Position numbers and translations under genes: made by a program
Assembly: GCF_000429485.1 (NCBI RefSeq)
Contig: NZ_AUBY01000013.1
Location: 1-64,000, forward strand
Direction of reading: 5' to 3'
DNA: 64,000 bases
From: Aliagarivorans marinus DSM 23064
GTDB lineage: Bacteria > Pseudomonadota > Gammaproteobacteria > Enterobacterales > Celerinatantimonadaceae
The notes under the pieces: generated by a model
Told to the model about the DNA's origin: nothing
Seen by the model: the letters and a program-made list of their open reading frames with translations, nothing else
Database searches by the model: none
Shown: one piece after another, positions 18,843 to 28,205 of the stretch
How positions within the stretch are numbered: the first letter of the stretch is position 1
Layout of the letters: each line of letters opens with the position of its first letter

Positions 18843-19467
18843 TATCAGCAGGCGCCTCCGTCAGATCATTCAGTTTGATATTCAGGCTAGCATCAAGCTC
18901 AGCACCACCGGCCGCTAAGGCCGCTTGGTAGGCTTGGCGAGCCAGAGCCTTTTCACCGCGCGCGATGTAGACATCGCCACGCAACACATCAACCAAAGGC
19001 TGAAGGCTGAAGTCGCTGATTTGCGCAAGCGATGCCAATGCTGCATCGAAGTCTTCTAACTGGAATTGCACGCGAGCAACTCGCAGACCCACCAAGCCTT
19101 TTAGCTCTTCAGGGGCGTTGTCTTGGGCATACACCAACTGCTGCAGCGCGTCGCTGTAGTTGCCTTCGTCAACCAGGCTCTTGGCCAGCAGCAGCGAAGC
19201 AAATACTTCGTAGTTGTCACCGCTTTGGTTGGCCAGAACATACTCTTGTAGTGGCGCAGCATCGCCGCTGCGGCGCATTTGCTCAACCACCATCTGGTAG
19301 GCATCTGATGCGGCTTCTTGCTGGGCAACCTTGTGTTCGCCGTAGTAGCGCCAGCCAAATACCAAGGCCAGACCCGCCACGGTACCGATGACTACCGAGT
19401 TACCGTTCTTCTTCCACCAATCCTTAATCGCCTGAACTTGTTGTTCTTCGGTGCTATAAACTTCCAC
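18835..19467 (-). CDS. yfgM: YfgM, inner-membrane TPR protein of the SecYEG/PpiD periplasmic chaperone network
   Basis: 210 residues. The cytoplasmic N-terminus VEVYSTEEQQVQAIKDWWKK precedes one membrane helix (SVVIGTVAGLALVFGWRYY, about residues 23-41). A periplasmic TPR-like domain follows. Homologues bind SecYEG/PpiD and assist exported proteins. The start is a GTG at 19467 preceded by AGGGGAACAG. It lies 9 bases downstream of hisS and overlaps bamB. Confidence 0.92.
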   Translation of the reverse strand: MEVYSTEEQQVQAIKDWWKKNGNSVVIGTVAGLALVFGWRYYGEHKVAQQEAASDAYQMVVEQMRRSGDAAPLQEYVLANQSGDNYEVFASLLLAKSLVDEGNYSDALQQLVYAQDNAPEELKGLVGLRVARVQFQLEDFDAALASLAQISDFSLQPLVDVLRGDVYIARGEKALARQAYQAALAAGGAELDASLNIKLNDLTEAPADNG

Positions 19468-19476
19468 CTGTTCCCC

Positions 19477-20757
19477 TTAGTCTTCTAACTGCTGTGTAAG
19501 CAAAGTCGGTAGCTCTTGCTGCGCGATGGTCTGTTGTTCGTTTTGACCACGCAGGTACTTAACGGTGACTTGCTGGTTGGCCAGCTCATCTTCACCGATA
19601 ATCAGTGCAATGCGAGCACCGGACTTGTCTGCACGTTTAAATTGTTTTTTGAAATTACCGCCGCCACAGTGGGTCATCACTCGCAGCTTGGGCATGCTAT
19701 CACGTAATTGCTCGGCGAGGGCAAACGCAGCGCTCAAAGTGCCACTGCCCGCACTAATTACATAGACATCGGCCGGCTCTGGCAGTTCACCCAGTAATTC
19801 AAGGGTTTCCAGAAGCAGTACCAGACGCTCCATACCCATGGCAAAACCCACACCCGGGGTTGGCTTGCCGCCAAGCTGTTCCACCAGGCCGTCGTAGCGG
19901 CCGCCCGCACATACGGTGCCTTGCGCGCCTAGGCTTTCGGTTACCCACTCGAACACGGTGTGGTTGTAGTAATCCAGGCCACGTACCAGGCGCGGGTTGA
20001 TTTCATACTCGATGCCAACGGCATCCAAGATCTCTCTTAAGCGGGCAAAGTGCGCTTGGCTCTCTTCGCTTAGGTAATCATCCAGTTTTGGCGCATCCAC
20101 CAGACAGGCTTGTACCTCTGGGTTCTTGCTGTCTAGTACCCGCAGCGGGTTGGTGTACATTCGACGCTTGGCATCTTCGTCCAGGCTGTCTTTATGCGCT
20201 TCCAGGTGAGCAATCAGCGCATCGCGGTAGGCGGCGCGGCAGGCATTGCTACCCAAGGTATTGAGTTGCAGCGTTACGTGTTTCTCCAGGCCAAAGGCCT
20301 TCCAGAAACGCGCAGACAACATAATCACTTCGGCATCCATATCGGCGCTGGCTACCCCAAAGCTCTCCACACCGATCTGGTGGAACTGGCGATAGCGGCC
20401 TTTTTGCGGACGCTCGTGGCGGAACATTGGGCCCATGTACCACAGGCGCTGTTCTTGGTTGTACAGCAAGCCATGCTGGTTACCGGCACGCACACAGCTG
20501 GCGGTACCTTCCGGGCGCAGGGTCAGGCTGTCGCCGTTGCGATCCTCGAAGGTATACATCTCTTTTTCAACGATATCGGTCACTTCACCGATGGAGCGTT
20601 TGAACAAGTCAGTGCTTTCTACCACTGGCATACGAATTTCGCTGTAACCGTAAGCGGCGACGGTGTCACGTACTACTTGTTCTACCTTCTGCCAGGCAGG
20701 CGTATCGCTGGGCAGGCAATCGTTCATGCCACGAATAGCTTGGATCTGTTTAGCCAC
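19477..20757 (-). CDS. hisS: Histidyl-tRNA synthetase
   Basis: 426 residues (E. coli 424), a class II synthetase. Motif 2 is [11 protein letters not shown] with [17 protein letters not shown]. Histidine-specific loops include [13 protein letters not shown] and GGRYDGL, and motif 3 is [13 protein letters not shown]-terminal anticodon-binding domain lies near residues 330-426. In relatives it directly follows ispG; here about 6.3 kb of extra DNA intervenes, and a near-consensus promoter (20800-20828) lies just upstream. Confidence 0.97.
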   Translation of the reverse strand: MAKQIQAIRGMNDCLPSDTPAWQKVEQVVRDTVAAYGYSEIRMPVVESTDLFKRSIGEVTDIVEKEMYTFEDRNGDSLTLRPEGTASCVRAGNQHGLLYNQEQRLWYMGPMFRHERPQKGRYRQFHQIGVESFGVASADMDAEVIMLSARFWKAFGLEKHVTLQLNTLGSNACRAAYRDALIAHLEAHKDSLDEDAKRRMYTNPLRVLDSKNPEVQACLVDAPKLDDYLSEESQAHFARLREILDAVGIEYEINPRLVRGLDYYNHTVFEWVTESLGAQGTVCAGGRYDGLVEQLGGKPTPGVGFAMGMERLVLLLETLELLGELPEPADVYVISAGSGTLSAAFALAEQLRDSMPKLRVMTHCGGGNFKKQFKRADKSGARIALIIGEDELANQQVTVKYLRGQNEQQTIAQQELPTLLTQQLED

Positions 20758-20799
20758 GAGAATCTCTAATTTTGCTGCGGTTAATCTAAAGAGTCCCCG

Positions 20800-20828
20800 A
20801 TTATAGGGACTGTTGAGGTGTGAGTAAA
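20800..20828 (-). promoter_or_regulatory. hisS: Sigma-70 promoter for hisS-yfgM-bamB
   Basis: On the minus strand TTTACT (-35, 20823-20828), 17 bases and a perfect TATAAT (-10, 20800-20805) lie 43 bases before the hisS ATG. Six-base arms AGTCCC and GGGACT flank the -10 as a small dyad. Confidence 0.6.
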
Positions 20829-21051
20829 AGGGGGTTATTGCTTCCTAGGCGAGGATTCTACCAAAAACACAGATTTTGTGTATCGATATGGTATCGAATT
20901 TGATTCCTCTGTTCGGGGAGAAATAAATTCCCCCGCCCCCTTTGTTAAGCCTTTTGACCCATTACTAAAAGGGTGACTTCATGCCCTTTCTTTCAACTCC
21001 TAAATGATGATAGATTCAACTATTATGTGAAGTGTAAGTTAAGGAACAACT

Positions 21052-22149
21052 TTGGCCGGAGATAAGGATAAGCTCTTAATAGAAGCAGTTTGCAACCACA
21101 CACCTTGGCAGCTTCTACAAGCAATTTTGAAGGAGTCTGGCTTACCCGTATCTAAAGGTGTCGCTCACACAAAAATCGCGCTAGGTAAGCTGTTAGCTGA
21201 AGGAAAGTTCACCGACAAGCATCACAAGAAACTTTTTCAACTCTATTGGCAAACTGTGTGCTTTGGCGAAAAAACAGTGAAATTTGAGCAATTCGACGGA
21301 AGCTTTCTACAGCGCCTAAAGCAAGCTGGCAGCTTAATAGAGCCTGAAATTAATCTGAACACGATCAACTTTCCTTTCAAAGATAACTCAGCTAATCACC
21401 TGTTAGATAGCTCGGCTAAACTTGTACGGAGTGACGCTATGGAAGGCGGTATCTGGCTTTTCTTCGCTTCACTCAAGAGTTTGACCGAAAACATCGAGCT
21501 TGACCGTTCGTACTTCGAACGTATCAATAAAGACTACAACCTTCCACCTGAGCTGTTTGACGTCAAAGCCAAACAAAAAACGACAAGGCAGTTTTACGAT
21601 ATCGTCTATGTAGATTTCGCCAAGCAGCTCGTGGAGTATAGACTTGATACCGTATCTGCAAATTCGACTGATCTAGACGAAGCATTCTTCGCTCTCAAAC
21701 GCTCGTTTCTGAGGCAAGTAAGGAGGATTCCTGCTTTGGCAGATTTCGAGTGCGAAACAGTTAACTTGTTCCCGCAAATTAGCTCCCTTTACAACAACTC
21801 AAGTCACAGGGTGTGTGAACTGGGCTTTACTGTTAGCTCTGTCACTCATCATGAAAAACAACGCTCTGGCAACAAAGACCTCCGCCATGAGGTGTTTCAT
21901 ATCGCAGGTGTAAACAAAGTTGATGGTATCGATGTTTTTAGGGTTGCTACTAGAGAACTGCATCAGCTAGGCTCAGCTACATACGAGTCAGAACTCTACT
22001 TACCAGGAACTTTGAAAATGCTTGGTAGTGCCCTTAGCACCCTTGAGTATGCACTGATCAAAAACTGTTTAACTTCATTTGATTATAATTCAATGAAAGA
22101 CTCACTATTCCCCACCTCTAACAAGGGAATGTTAACAGGGGCCGCCTAA
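21052..22149 (+). CDS. Unrecognised protein, first gene of AT-rich three-gene cassette
   Basis: A 365-residue protein that I cannot assign to a family. The N-terminal 70 residues look helical (TPWQLLQAILKESGLPVSKG, then KHHKKLFQLYWQ). The middle has YDIVYVDFAKQLVEYRL and FALKRSFLRQVRRIPAL. The C-terminal third has RHEVFHIAGVNKVDG and a helical end. No signal peptide or membrane helix is seen, so it is probably cytoplasmic. The start is TTG at 21052 with AAGGA about 7 bases upstream; no better ATG exists nearby. The gene is clearly AT-richer than hisS and ispG and is 4 bases from the next gene, suggesting a horizontally acquired operon. Confidence 0.7.
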   Translation: MAGDKDKLLIEAVCNHTPWQLLQAILKESGLPVSKGVAHTKIALGKLLAEGKFTDKHHKKLFQLYWQTVCFGEKTVKFEQFDGSFLQRLKQAGSLIEPEINLNTINFPFKDNSANHLLDSSAKLVRSDAMEGGIWLFFASLKSLTENIELDRSYFERINKDYNLPPELFDVKAKQKTTRQFYDIVYVDFAKQLVEYRLDTVSANSTDLDEAFFALKRSFLRQVRRIPALADFECETVNLFPQISSLYNNSSHRVCELGFTVSSVTHHEKQRSGNKDLRHEVFHIAGVNKVDGIDVFRVATRELHQLGSATYESELYLPGTLKMLGSALSTLEYALIKNCLTSFDYNSMKDSLFPTSNKGMLTGAA

Positions 22150-22153
22150 GCAC

Positions 22154-22573
22154 ATGGCATCTCTACAAGCTCGGATCGAGACCGAATGGGAAGGTACAAG
22201 CACGTTGCCTATTCTAAGGTGCATCGTAGATACTTTGTGCGAAAATTCAAGTGTTTACATAGACTCAAACACATCACTGAGTACGTTTCAACGTATAGTC
22301 CAAGATAACCTGAATGACGTAGACGTAAGTCACCCGAGCGTTGTAGAAGACATTTTAGTTTCCATTAACTACCTACTTGACCCCCACGTAGGCTTCCTAG
22401 AAACAAAGTACGAGTTGTATGACGAGTTCGAGCCGATTTGCAGCCTAACTGTTGAGGATGTCAAACAGGCCGAAGAAGATGGTTGGTTAGTTCACCCTGT
22501 TTCAGGTGTTCAGATAGACGACTTTAAGGACCATGTGATAATTACTTTTAGCATGCTAACTGAGTGCGCATAG
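22154..22573 (+). CDS. Unrecognised acidic protein, second gene of cassette
   Basis: A 139-residue, strongly acidic cytoplasmic protein without recognisable domains. Visible features are a helical N-terminus (SLQARIETEWEG), a stretch of predicted helices (SLSTFQRIVQDNLND) and an acidic patch around EELYDEFEP-like residues (KYELYDEFEPI). Size and acidity would suit an accessory or inhibitory partner of the next gene, but that is only inference. It starts 4 bases after the first gene and its TAG stop overlaps a GTG start of the third gene by 1 base. No convincing ribosome site is seen, so coupling to the first gene is likely. Confidence 0.65.
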   Translation: MASLQARIETEWEGTSTLPILRCIVDTLCENSSVYIDSNTSLSTFQRIVQDNLNDVDVSHPSVVEDILVSINYLLDPHVGFLETKYELYDEFEPICSLTVEDVKQAEEDGWLVHPVSGVQIDDFKDHVIITFSMLTECA

Positions 22574-23310
22574 TGGCCTCTCTATCCAAAGCTGAACAGA
22601 TCCTAGTCAACACGTTAACTATTGCAGACCTAGAGCGGGGAGAATGTTCTAGGTTTCTCCCGTATGCTACAGCAGCAGTGCGGAGCGATCTGAGTCTAAG
22701 TTCTTTTTCCTCTTTCATTCATAACTTAGAGAGTCAGCTAGAAGTTGTCCTAAAAAACATGGAGTTACATCCATATTTACGACAAGATGACAGTGAGGAC
22801 CGAAGTTCTATAGACATAGTGGCAGGATTGAAGTTGCTCGGAATTCCCGCCTCACATGGAACCAATTTTGGAGGCGGAAGTACTGATATATCCTGCCTAA
22901 TACATGACCAGTTCCTATGGATAGCTGAAGCGAAGAATGACTACAACAATTCTCACATACTAGAAGGCTTCAGACAGTTGGTAGATCGGTACGTTATGGG
23001 TAGTCATCGCATTCAACGTAAAGGCGCTCTAGTAATCTACTGTAAGAACAAGCCAGCTTCTGCAGTACTTGATAGCTGGAAGCAGTACCTCACGCAGATT
23101 AATCCGGAAGAATATTCTGTCACAGTTGAAAGCTCTGAAGAGAGTACTTTTGAAACAACCCACTATCACCGAGCCAGTAATCAGCGTCTTTATGTGAAAC
23201 ATATCGTAGTTTCTCTTTATCAAGACCACACGGATAAAAGTGCGAAAGGTAGGAAGCCCCCCAAAAAAATCTATTGCGACAACTGTCATGCAGAGATTAA
23301 TGGGAACTAA
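22573..23310 (+). CDS. PD-(D/E)xK nuclease-like protein, third gene of cassette
   Basis: A protein of about 245 residues. The central segment has GGGSTDISCL followed by LWIAEAKNDYNN: Asp105, then Glu119-Ala-Lys121. This D-x13-ExK spacing is that of PD-(D/E)xK nucleases such as restriction enzymes. The helix EGFRQLVDRYVMG after the motif fits the fold. The C-terminus carries a CxxC (YCDNCHAE) that may bind zinc. The GTG at 22573 overlaps the previous stop (TAGTG); a GTG at 22564 is an alternative start. A nuclease or a nuclease-derived binding role is inferred from the motif, not proved. The context suggests a defence or mobile-element function. Confidence 0.65.
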   Translation: MASLSKAEQILVNTLTIADLERGECSRFLPYATAAVRSDLSLSSFSSFIHNLESQLEVVLKNMELHPYLRQDDSEDRSSIDIVAGLKLLGIPASHGTNFGGGSTDISCLIHDQFLWIAEAKNDYNNSHILEGFRQLVDRYVMGSHRIQRKGALVIYCKNKPASAVLDSWKQYLTQINPEEYSVTVESSEESTFETTHYHRASNQRLYVKHIVVSLYQDHTDKSAKGRKPPKKIYCDNCHAEINGN

Positions 23311-23436
23311 AAATGAGAAGTTGAGGTTCACCGCCCCAAGCCAATAACAGCAGCTTAGCCACCTCCAGTGTCTTAACAAGGTCGCTTTACAGACCCTACG
23401 CCCCTATATCGGAGAACTCTTTTACCTTGCTAGCGA

Positions 23437-24417
23437 CTAGTTTGTCGGCGTCGAGGCATGCCGGCGGAACTCGGTAGGGGTTTGACTCACCAGCTTGCGG
23501 AACTGATGGCGAAAGGCGCTCTCCGAGTTAAACCCGCAGTGGTAGGCGATATGTGAAACGCTGGATGGAGTGGTCGCCAGCAGCTCTTTCGCGCGGTCGA
23601 TACGTGCCCGGGTCAGCCACTCTATCACCGGCAAACCGAGCACGTTTTTAAAGGTTCGCTGGAAGGTACGCGGCGTCATATCCATTTGCTTGGCGAGCGA
23701 TTCAACGCTGTGGGGCTCAGATAGCCGCTCCCTGACCCAGTCGACCACTTCTGCAATTTTTGTCTGCGACGTTGCCATCAGCTCCTGGGAGATGATCTGC
23801 AGCTGCTCGCCATCGCGATAGGCCGGTATTACCAAGCGTTGCGCCACCATATTGGCCACCCGGTAGCCATAGTCTTGCCTGACCACGTACAACATCATAT
23901 CCAAGCCAGCTGCAGAGCCTGCCGAGGTGAGGATATTGCCATCCTCGATATAGATGGAGGTTGGCGATACCCGCAGGTTTGGGTATCGCTCAGACAGTAA
24001 GTTGGAGTGGTGCCAATGGGTGGTAACGGCTCGGCCGTTCAGTAGCCCTGCGGCCGCTAGCACAAATGCACCGGTACAGATACTACAGATCCGCGCGTTA
24101 CGCTGGTGTGCCCGTTTTAAGGCGTTGAGCAATGCCTCGGGTGGCTGCTCGTTCACGTCTCGCCAGCCAGGCAGGATAATGGTATCGGCCTGGTCGAGGA
24201 TCTCGGGTCCGTGCTCAAAGGTGACTGACACGCCGCCTACTGCGTCCACCGTGCTTGATTCGATACCGCAAACCTTAAAATCGTACCAATCGACATTCAG
24301 CTCGGGCCGCTCCAGACCAAAGATCTCGACGGCACAGCCAAACTCAAATGTTCTCAGTGATTCGTATCCCAGTAAAACAACACTGTGCCGTGACGAGGTG
24401 GCAGGATCTTGCGGCAT
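23437..24417 (-). CDS. GlxA-family transcriptional regulator (DJ-1/PfpI + AraC)
   Basis: A 326-residue regulator. Residues 10-185 form a DJ-1/PfpI-like domain with the nucleophile-elbow motif ICSICTGAFVLA, keeping Cys as in the GlxA group. The C-terminal 100 residues are an AraC-type double helix-turn-helix (SVESLAKQMDMTPRTFQRTFK, then VSHIAYHCGFNSESAFRHQFRK). Such proteins sense small nitrogen compounds. It diverges from the radical SAM gene with 83 bases between starts, so it probably controls it. The ATG at 24417 (MPQDPATSSRH) is preferred over the upstream start at 24513, which would overlap the divergent gene. Confidence 0.9.
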   Translation of the reverse strand: MPQDPATSSRHSVVLLGYESLRTFEFGCAVEIFGLERPELNVDWYDFKVCGIESSTVDAVGGVSVTFEHGPEILDQADTIILPGWRDVNEQPPEALLNALKRAHQRNARICSICTGAFVLAAAGLLNGRAVTTHWHHSNLLSERYPNLRVSPTSIYIEDGNILTSAGSAAGLDMMLYVVRQDYGYRVANMVAQRLVIPAYRDGEQLQIISQELMATSQTKIAEVVDWVRERLSEPHSVESLAKQMDMTPRTFQRTFKNVLGLPVIEWLTRARIDRAKELLATTPSSVSHIAYHCGFNSESAFRHQFRKLVSQTPTEFRRHASTPTN

Positions 24418-24431
24418 TTTGTCCCTATTCA

Positions 24432-24481
24432 ATCTGTTACGAACATCGCCTTGTTTATAACATTTTTGTAGATAAACAGAT
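24432..24481. promoter_or_regulatory. Possible operator in the divergent GlxA/radical SAM intergenic region
   Basis: ATCTGTT (24432-24438) and AACAGAT (24475-24481) are inverted copies 36 bases apart in the 83-base gap. This could be a binding site pair for the GlxA-type regulator. It is based on symmetry alone. Confidence 0.3.
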
Positions 24482-24500
24482 ACGGACAGTTTCTCCCCCC

Positions 24501-26087
24501 ATGAAAGTCGCACTAGTCAATCCCCAAACCGAAACTCGAAGCATGCGCGAGCTTTATGATCACCATGAGAATCATGCACTTGCCTTGCTTCATGCGCAGT
24601 TAGAACAGCACCTACATCAATGTGAAACCATCGACCTGCGGGTCGACTCGTTAAGTGAGAGAGATGCCGCACAGCAGATTATGGCGGGCTACTTCGATTT
24701 GGTCGTGTTTAGCGTCAACTACGCGACCATGTCATCGGCCCTGCTGATCAGCGGAATCATTTGCCTCGAAGCGGCTCATAAGCCGGTGATTGCCCTAGGC
24801 GGCGAACATGCCTCGTACCAGAATATCGAGATTATGGAGACGTACCCCCATATCGATGTCATCTGCCACGGCGAGGGTGAAGCCACCCTGCTGCAACTGG
24901 CCAATGCCCTGGAAGAAGAAGTCCCGCTTGAGTCGGTACTCGGCATCACCTACCGACGCGCAGGTAAAGTGGTTGAGGCAGAGCCGCAGCCGCCCATCAG
25001 CGAACTCGATATCCTTCCCTTTGCTGATCATCACGTTGCGCAGCGCGCCATAAGCAATGGCAAGTGTGTCGAGATTGGCATTATGACCAAGCGCGGCTGC
25101 CCTTATCCGTGTAGCTTTTGCAATGCCCAGCGCTTTTTGGGAAATGGTAATACCGGGGTTCGCTATCGCAGCCCCGAGAGCGTGGTGGAAGAGATTGAGC
25201 AGCTGGCACCACTGGTCAAACAAACCGGCCAGTTCTTGAGGATCTATGATGCGACCTTAGTCACCCCCTCAAACACCGATCGAAAGTGGTTTAATCAGTT
25301 CTGCGATCTGATGGAAGCGAAACAGCTGCGGGTACCCATGGATGCCTTTATTCGCACCGACAGCTTCAACCTCAGTAAAGAGAAAGACCGGGCGTTTCTG
25401 GAGCGCCTCAGAGGCGTTGGCTTAATTAGCACTTACTTAGGCCTGGAGGCCGGCGATGACCAGCAGTTGGAGTTGTACAACAAGAAAACCAACGCTGAGA
25501 CATCGGAAGGGAAATACCATTATCTGCGGAGCTTGGGGATGTCCGGCTCGTCCAACGGCATCATCAACTTCTTCCAAGGCTCGACCATTGACCAGCTCAA
25601 AACCAACGCGGCATTTTTATCGCGGGTGGGTATGGCGACCTTCTGGAACTTTCTCTCAAGGGCAGAGACCTTGCCCGGGATTGAGATGAACAAATCAACC
25701 AAACAGCAGCCACGAAAGAATCTCTGGGATGTCAGCAACTATCAGTTTGAGGATAGGCGTGTACATCATCTCTACGAGGCGCTGTATAGCATTGGCAATC
25801 AACATTACTTCGTTCGCTATGAAGACCGGATCGCCCGACGGATCCGCGACAGCATTCGCATCAAAAACTTCTACCAAGGTTATCTTGGATACTCGGAACA
25901 AGAGCAAGCATTCGATGACCACATTCAAACGCTACAGTCGTTCACGGTGGAGTTTGTGCTCGCCCAGATAGAGAACGTCAGCTTGGAAAACGCCTTTGTT
26001 CCCAACCCGAGGGACATCCGTAACTACGTTGCGAAGATGAACGAGGGACTTGCCTTTATCGCCGACCACTACCGAGAGTACATCTAA
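24501..26087 (+). CDS. B12-binding-domain radical SAM protein
   Basis: From the ATG at 24501 the protein has 528 residues. Residues 1-140 resemble a cobalamin-binding (Rossmann) domain (MKVALVNPQTETRS, VVFSVNYATMSS, GGEHASYQNIE, CHGEGEATLL). The radical SAM core starts near residue 190: KRGCPYPCSFCNAQR is the CxxxCxxC [4Fe-4S] motif. It is followed by RYRSPESVVEEIEQL and IYDATLVTPS, typical of the B12 class that includes methyltransferases and ring-forming enzymes. The reaction is unknown. The stop overlaps the EamA start (TAATG), so the two are coupled. An upstream ATG at 24348 is rejected because it lies inside the divergent regulator. Confidence 0.9.
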   Translation: MKVALVNPQTETRSMRELYDHHENHALALLHAQLEQHLHQCETIDLRVDSLSERDAAQQIMAGYFDLVVFSVNYATMSSALLISGIICLEAAHKPVIALGGEHASYQNIEIMETYPHIDVICHGEGEATLLQLANALEEEVPLESVLGITYRRAGKVVEAEPQPPISELDILPFADHHVAQRAISNGKCVEIGIMTKRGCPYPCSFCNAQRFLGNGNTGVRYRSPESVVEEIEQLAPLVKQTGQFLRIYDATLVTPSNTDRKWFNQFCDLMEAKQLRVPMDAFIRTDSFNLSKEKDRAFLERLRGVGLISTYLGLEAGDDQQLELYNKKTNAETSEGKYHYLRSLGMSGSSNGIINFFQGSTIDQLKTNAAFLSRVGMATFWNFLSRAETLPGIEMNKSTKQQPRKNLWDVSNYQFEDRRVHHLYEALYSIGNQHYFVRYEDRIARRIRDSIRIKNFYQGYLGYSEQEQAFDDHIQTLQSFTVEFVLAQIENVSLENAFVPNPRDIRNYVAKMNEGLAFIADHYREYI

Positions 26088-27019
26088 TGAACACCTCAAC
26101 CTATATCAAGCTGAGTCTTTCAGCCTTCTTCTGGGGAGGGTCGGCCATTGCGGGTAAGATTGCGATGCAGACCTTCTCTGTGTCACTGGTAACCATGTTG
26201 CGCTTTAGCATCGCCGCACTGGCGCTGTTGGTTCTGTATCGCCGGCAAATCGTGGCCTATGCCATGCCTGCAAAGCAACACCTGAGGGTAGCGTTCACCG
26301 CGTTTTTTGGGATTACCGCCTGTTACTACTTCTACTTTGGCGGGCTTAAGCTCTCTAGCGCCTTTAACGCCGGTATTATCGAGGCGACCATTCCTTGCTT
26401 GACCCTGTTTATTGCCACCTGCAGCGGCAAACGAGAGCGGCTGACCAAGGTGATTGGCTTCTTAGCCGCCTATATCGGCGTTATCTACATCGTGTTTGAG
26501 GGTAAGCTGGAGAATCTGCTGACCATTGAGTATTCGGTGGGAGACCTGCTGCTGCTGTTTAGCACCTTCTGTTTCGCCATCTACAACATCTTGGTTGAAC
26601 GCAACAAGCGAGACACCCCGAACAACCTGTTTATGTTCTACATCTTCTTCTACGGCAGTTTGCTGTTGCTGCCTTGGCCAGTGATCGATTGGATGGTAGC
26701 TGGAAATAGCATGCTCCTGCAGCCGATAGCACTCGATGCCATCATCGCGGTGCTGTTTATGGCCATGGGCGGCTCGGTTATCGCCTACCTGTTTTTCAAC
26801 CAAGCGATCTCGGTGGTTGGCGCCGCCAGCGCTTCATCGTTTATTAACTTGGTGCCGGTGATCACGGTGTTCTTGTCGGTGGCATATTTGGGAGAGGATA
26901 TATCGGTGAGCCAGTGGACCGGGTCGCTGATCATCTTCATCGGTGTTGCGGTGTCGAACTACGAGCCCAAGCGTGAGCGCTCCTCCCCGACTCCGATGGT
27001 CAGTGAGCAGGTTGAGTAG
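26087..27019 (+). CDS. EamA/DMT-superfamily transporter
   Basis: A 310-residue integral membrane protein with about ten helices in two EamA repeats (about residues 6-140 and 150-290). It shows AFFWGGSAIAGKIA at the start and FINLVPVITVFLSVAYLGEDIS in the second half, as in drug/metabolite exporters. It is translationally coupled to the radical SAM gene (TAATG overlap at 26085-26087), so it most likely exports that enzyme's product or imports its substrate; the family includes many amino-acid and metabolite exporters. A terminator follows at 27043. Confidence 0.88.
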   Translation: MNTSTYIKLSLSAFFWGGSAIAGKIAMQTFSVSLVTMLRFSIAALALLVLYRRQIVAYAMPAKQHLRVAFTAFFGITACYYFYFGGLKLSSAFNAGIIEATIPCLTLFIATCSGKRERLTKVIGFLAAYIGVIYIVFEGKLENLLTIEYSVGDLLLLFSTFCFAIYNILVERNKRDTPNNLFMFYIFFYGSLLLLPWPVIDWMVAGNSMLLQPIALDAIIAVLFMAMGGSVIAYLFFNQAISVVGAASASSFINLVPVITVFLSVAYLGEDISVSQWTGSLIIFIGVAVSNYEPKRERSSPTPMVSEQVE

Positions 27020-27042
27020 GCGATTTTCCTACGTCAGATAGC

Positions 27043-27071
27043 AAAAACGCGACATCAGATGTCGCGTTTTT
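27043..27071. terminator. Terminator between EamA gene and ispG
   Basis: AAAAACGCGACAT / ATGTCGCGTTTTT 13-bp stem with a 3-base loop and T/A runs on both sides, between convergent genes. It is the right-hand edge of the inserted region. Confidence 0.9.
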
Positions 27072-27099
27072 TATTCGAATAGCAACGGTGAATACCGAG

Positions 27100-28188
27100 T
27101 TAGACCTTGGAGATGGCAATCCGCTGACGGATCCGCGCTTCCAGCTCGTCAACCAGCTTATCGTTATCGAAGCGCTCTTTTTGGCGCACGCCGTCGATGT
27201 AGAAGCCGCTCTTGCGGTTACTGCCGGTAATACCCATATCGGAGATCAGTGCCTCACCCGGACCATTAACTACACAACCGATAATCGATACATCCATGGG
27301 CGTCACGATATCCTCCAGGCGCTGCTCCAGCTCGTTCACGGTAGAGATCACGTCGAACTCTTGGCGTGAGCAGCTTGGGCACGCGATAAAGTTGATGCCG
27401 CGCGAGCGGATACGCAATGATTTGAGGATGTCGAAGCCAACCTTGATCTCTTCCACTGGATCGGCCGCCAGCGACACCCGCAGGGTATCGCCGATGCCTT
27501 GCGCCAGTAGCATGCCTAAGCCCACCGAGGATTTCACCGAGCCGCTGCGCAGGCCGCCCGCTTCGGTGATGCCAAGGTGTAATGGCTGGTCAATCTTTTG
27601 CGCCAGTTGCTGGTACGCACCTACCGCGAGGAACACATCGGAGGCCTTTACGCTGACCTTAAACTGGTCGAAGTCGAGACGGTCGAGGATGTCCACATGG
27701 CGCATCGCTGATTCAACCAGGGCCTCAGGAGTCGGTTCACCGTACTTCTCTTGCAGGTCCTTTTCCAAGGAGCCGCCATTTACCCCGATGCGGATCGGGA
27801 TATTGCGCTCTTTGGCGGCATCAACCACCGCGCGAATGCGGTCTTCGCGACCGATATTGCCTGGGTTGATCCGCAGACAGTCCGCGCCGTATTCTGCCAC
27901 TTTAAGGGCGATGCGGTAATCAAAGTGGATATCGGCCACCAAAGGGATATCAATCTGCGATTTGATCTCTTTGAAGCACTCAGCGGCTTCCATGGTGGGT
28001 ACCGAAACACGCACGATATCACCACCCACCGCAGCGATACGCTGGATCTGCGCTACAGTGGCGTCGATATCGGTGGTGCGGGTGTTGGTCATGGACTGCA
28101 CCGTAATCGGCGCATCGCCGCCGACCGGCACATTGCCGACCATAATCTGGGTGGATTTACGGCGTTTGATTGGACTTTCTTGCTGCAT
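27100..28188 (-). CDS. ispG: 4-hydroxy-3-methylbut-2-enyl diphosphate synthase
   Basis: A 362-residue enzyme of the MEP isoprenoid pathway that reduces MEcPP to HMBPP with an [4Fe-4S] cluster and flavodoxin. [19 protein letters not shown] and SMTNTRTTD match the N-terminal barrel. The Cys ligands lie in [13 protein letters not shown] and the further [11 protein letters not shown]. It follows rodZ on the same strand as in the ancestral rlmN-pilW-rodZ-ispG operon, but hisS is not its next gene here. Confidence 0.97.
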   Translation of the reverse strand: MQQESPIKRRKSTQIMVGNVPVGGDAPITVQSMTNTRTTDIDATVAQIQRIAAVGGDIVRVSVPTMEAAECFKEIKSQIDIPLVADIHFDYRIALKVAEYGADCLRINPGNIGREDRIRAVVDAAKERNIPIRIGVNGGSLEKDLQEKYGEPTPEALVESAMRHVDILDRLDFDQFKVSVKASDVFLAVGAYQQLAQKIDQPLHLGITEAGGLRSGSVKSSVGLGMLLAQGIGDTLRVSLAADPVEEIKVGFDILKSLRIRSRGINFIACPSCSRQEFDVISTVNELEQRLEDIVTPMDVSIIGCVVNGPGEALISDMGITGSNRKSGFYIDGVRQKERFDNDKLVDELEARIRQRIAISKV

Positions 28189-28205
28189 GTTAAATCTTCA
28201 CTACC

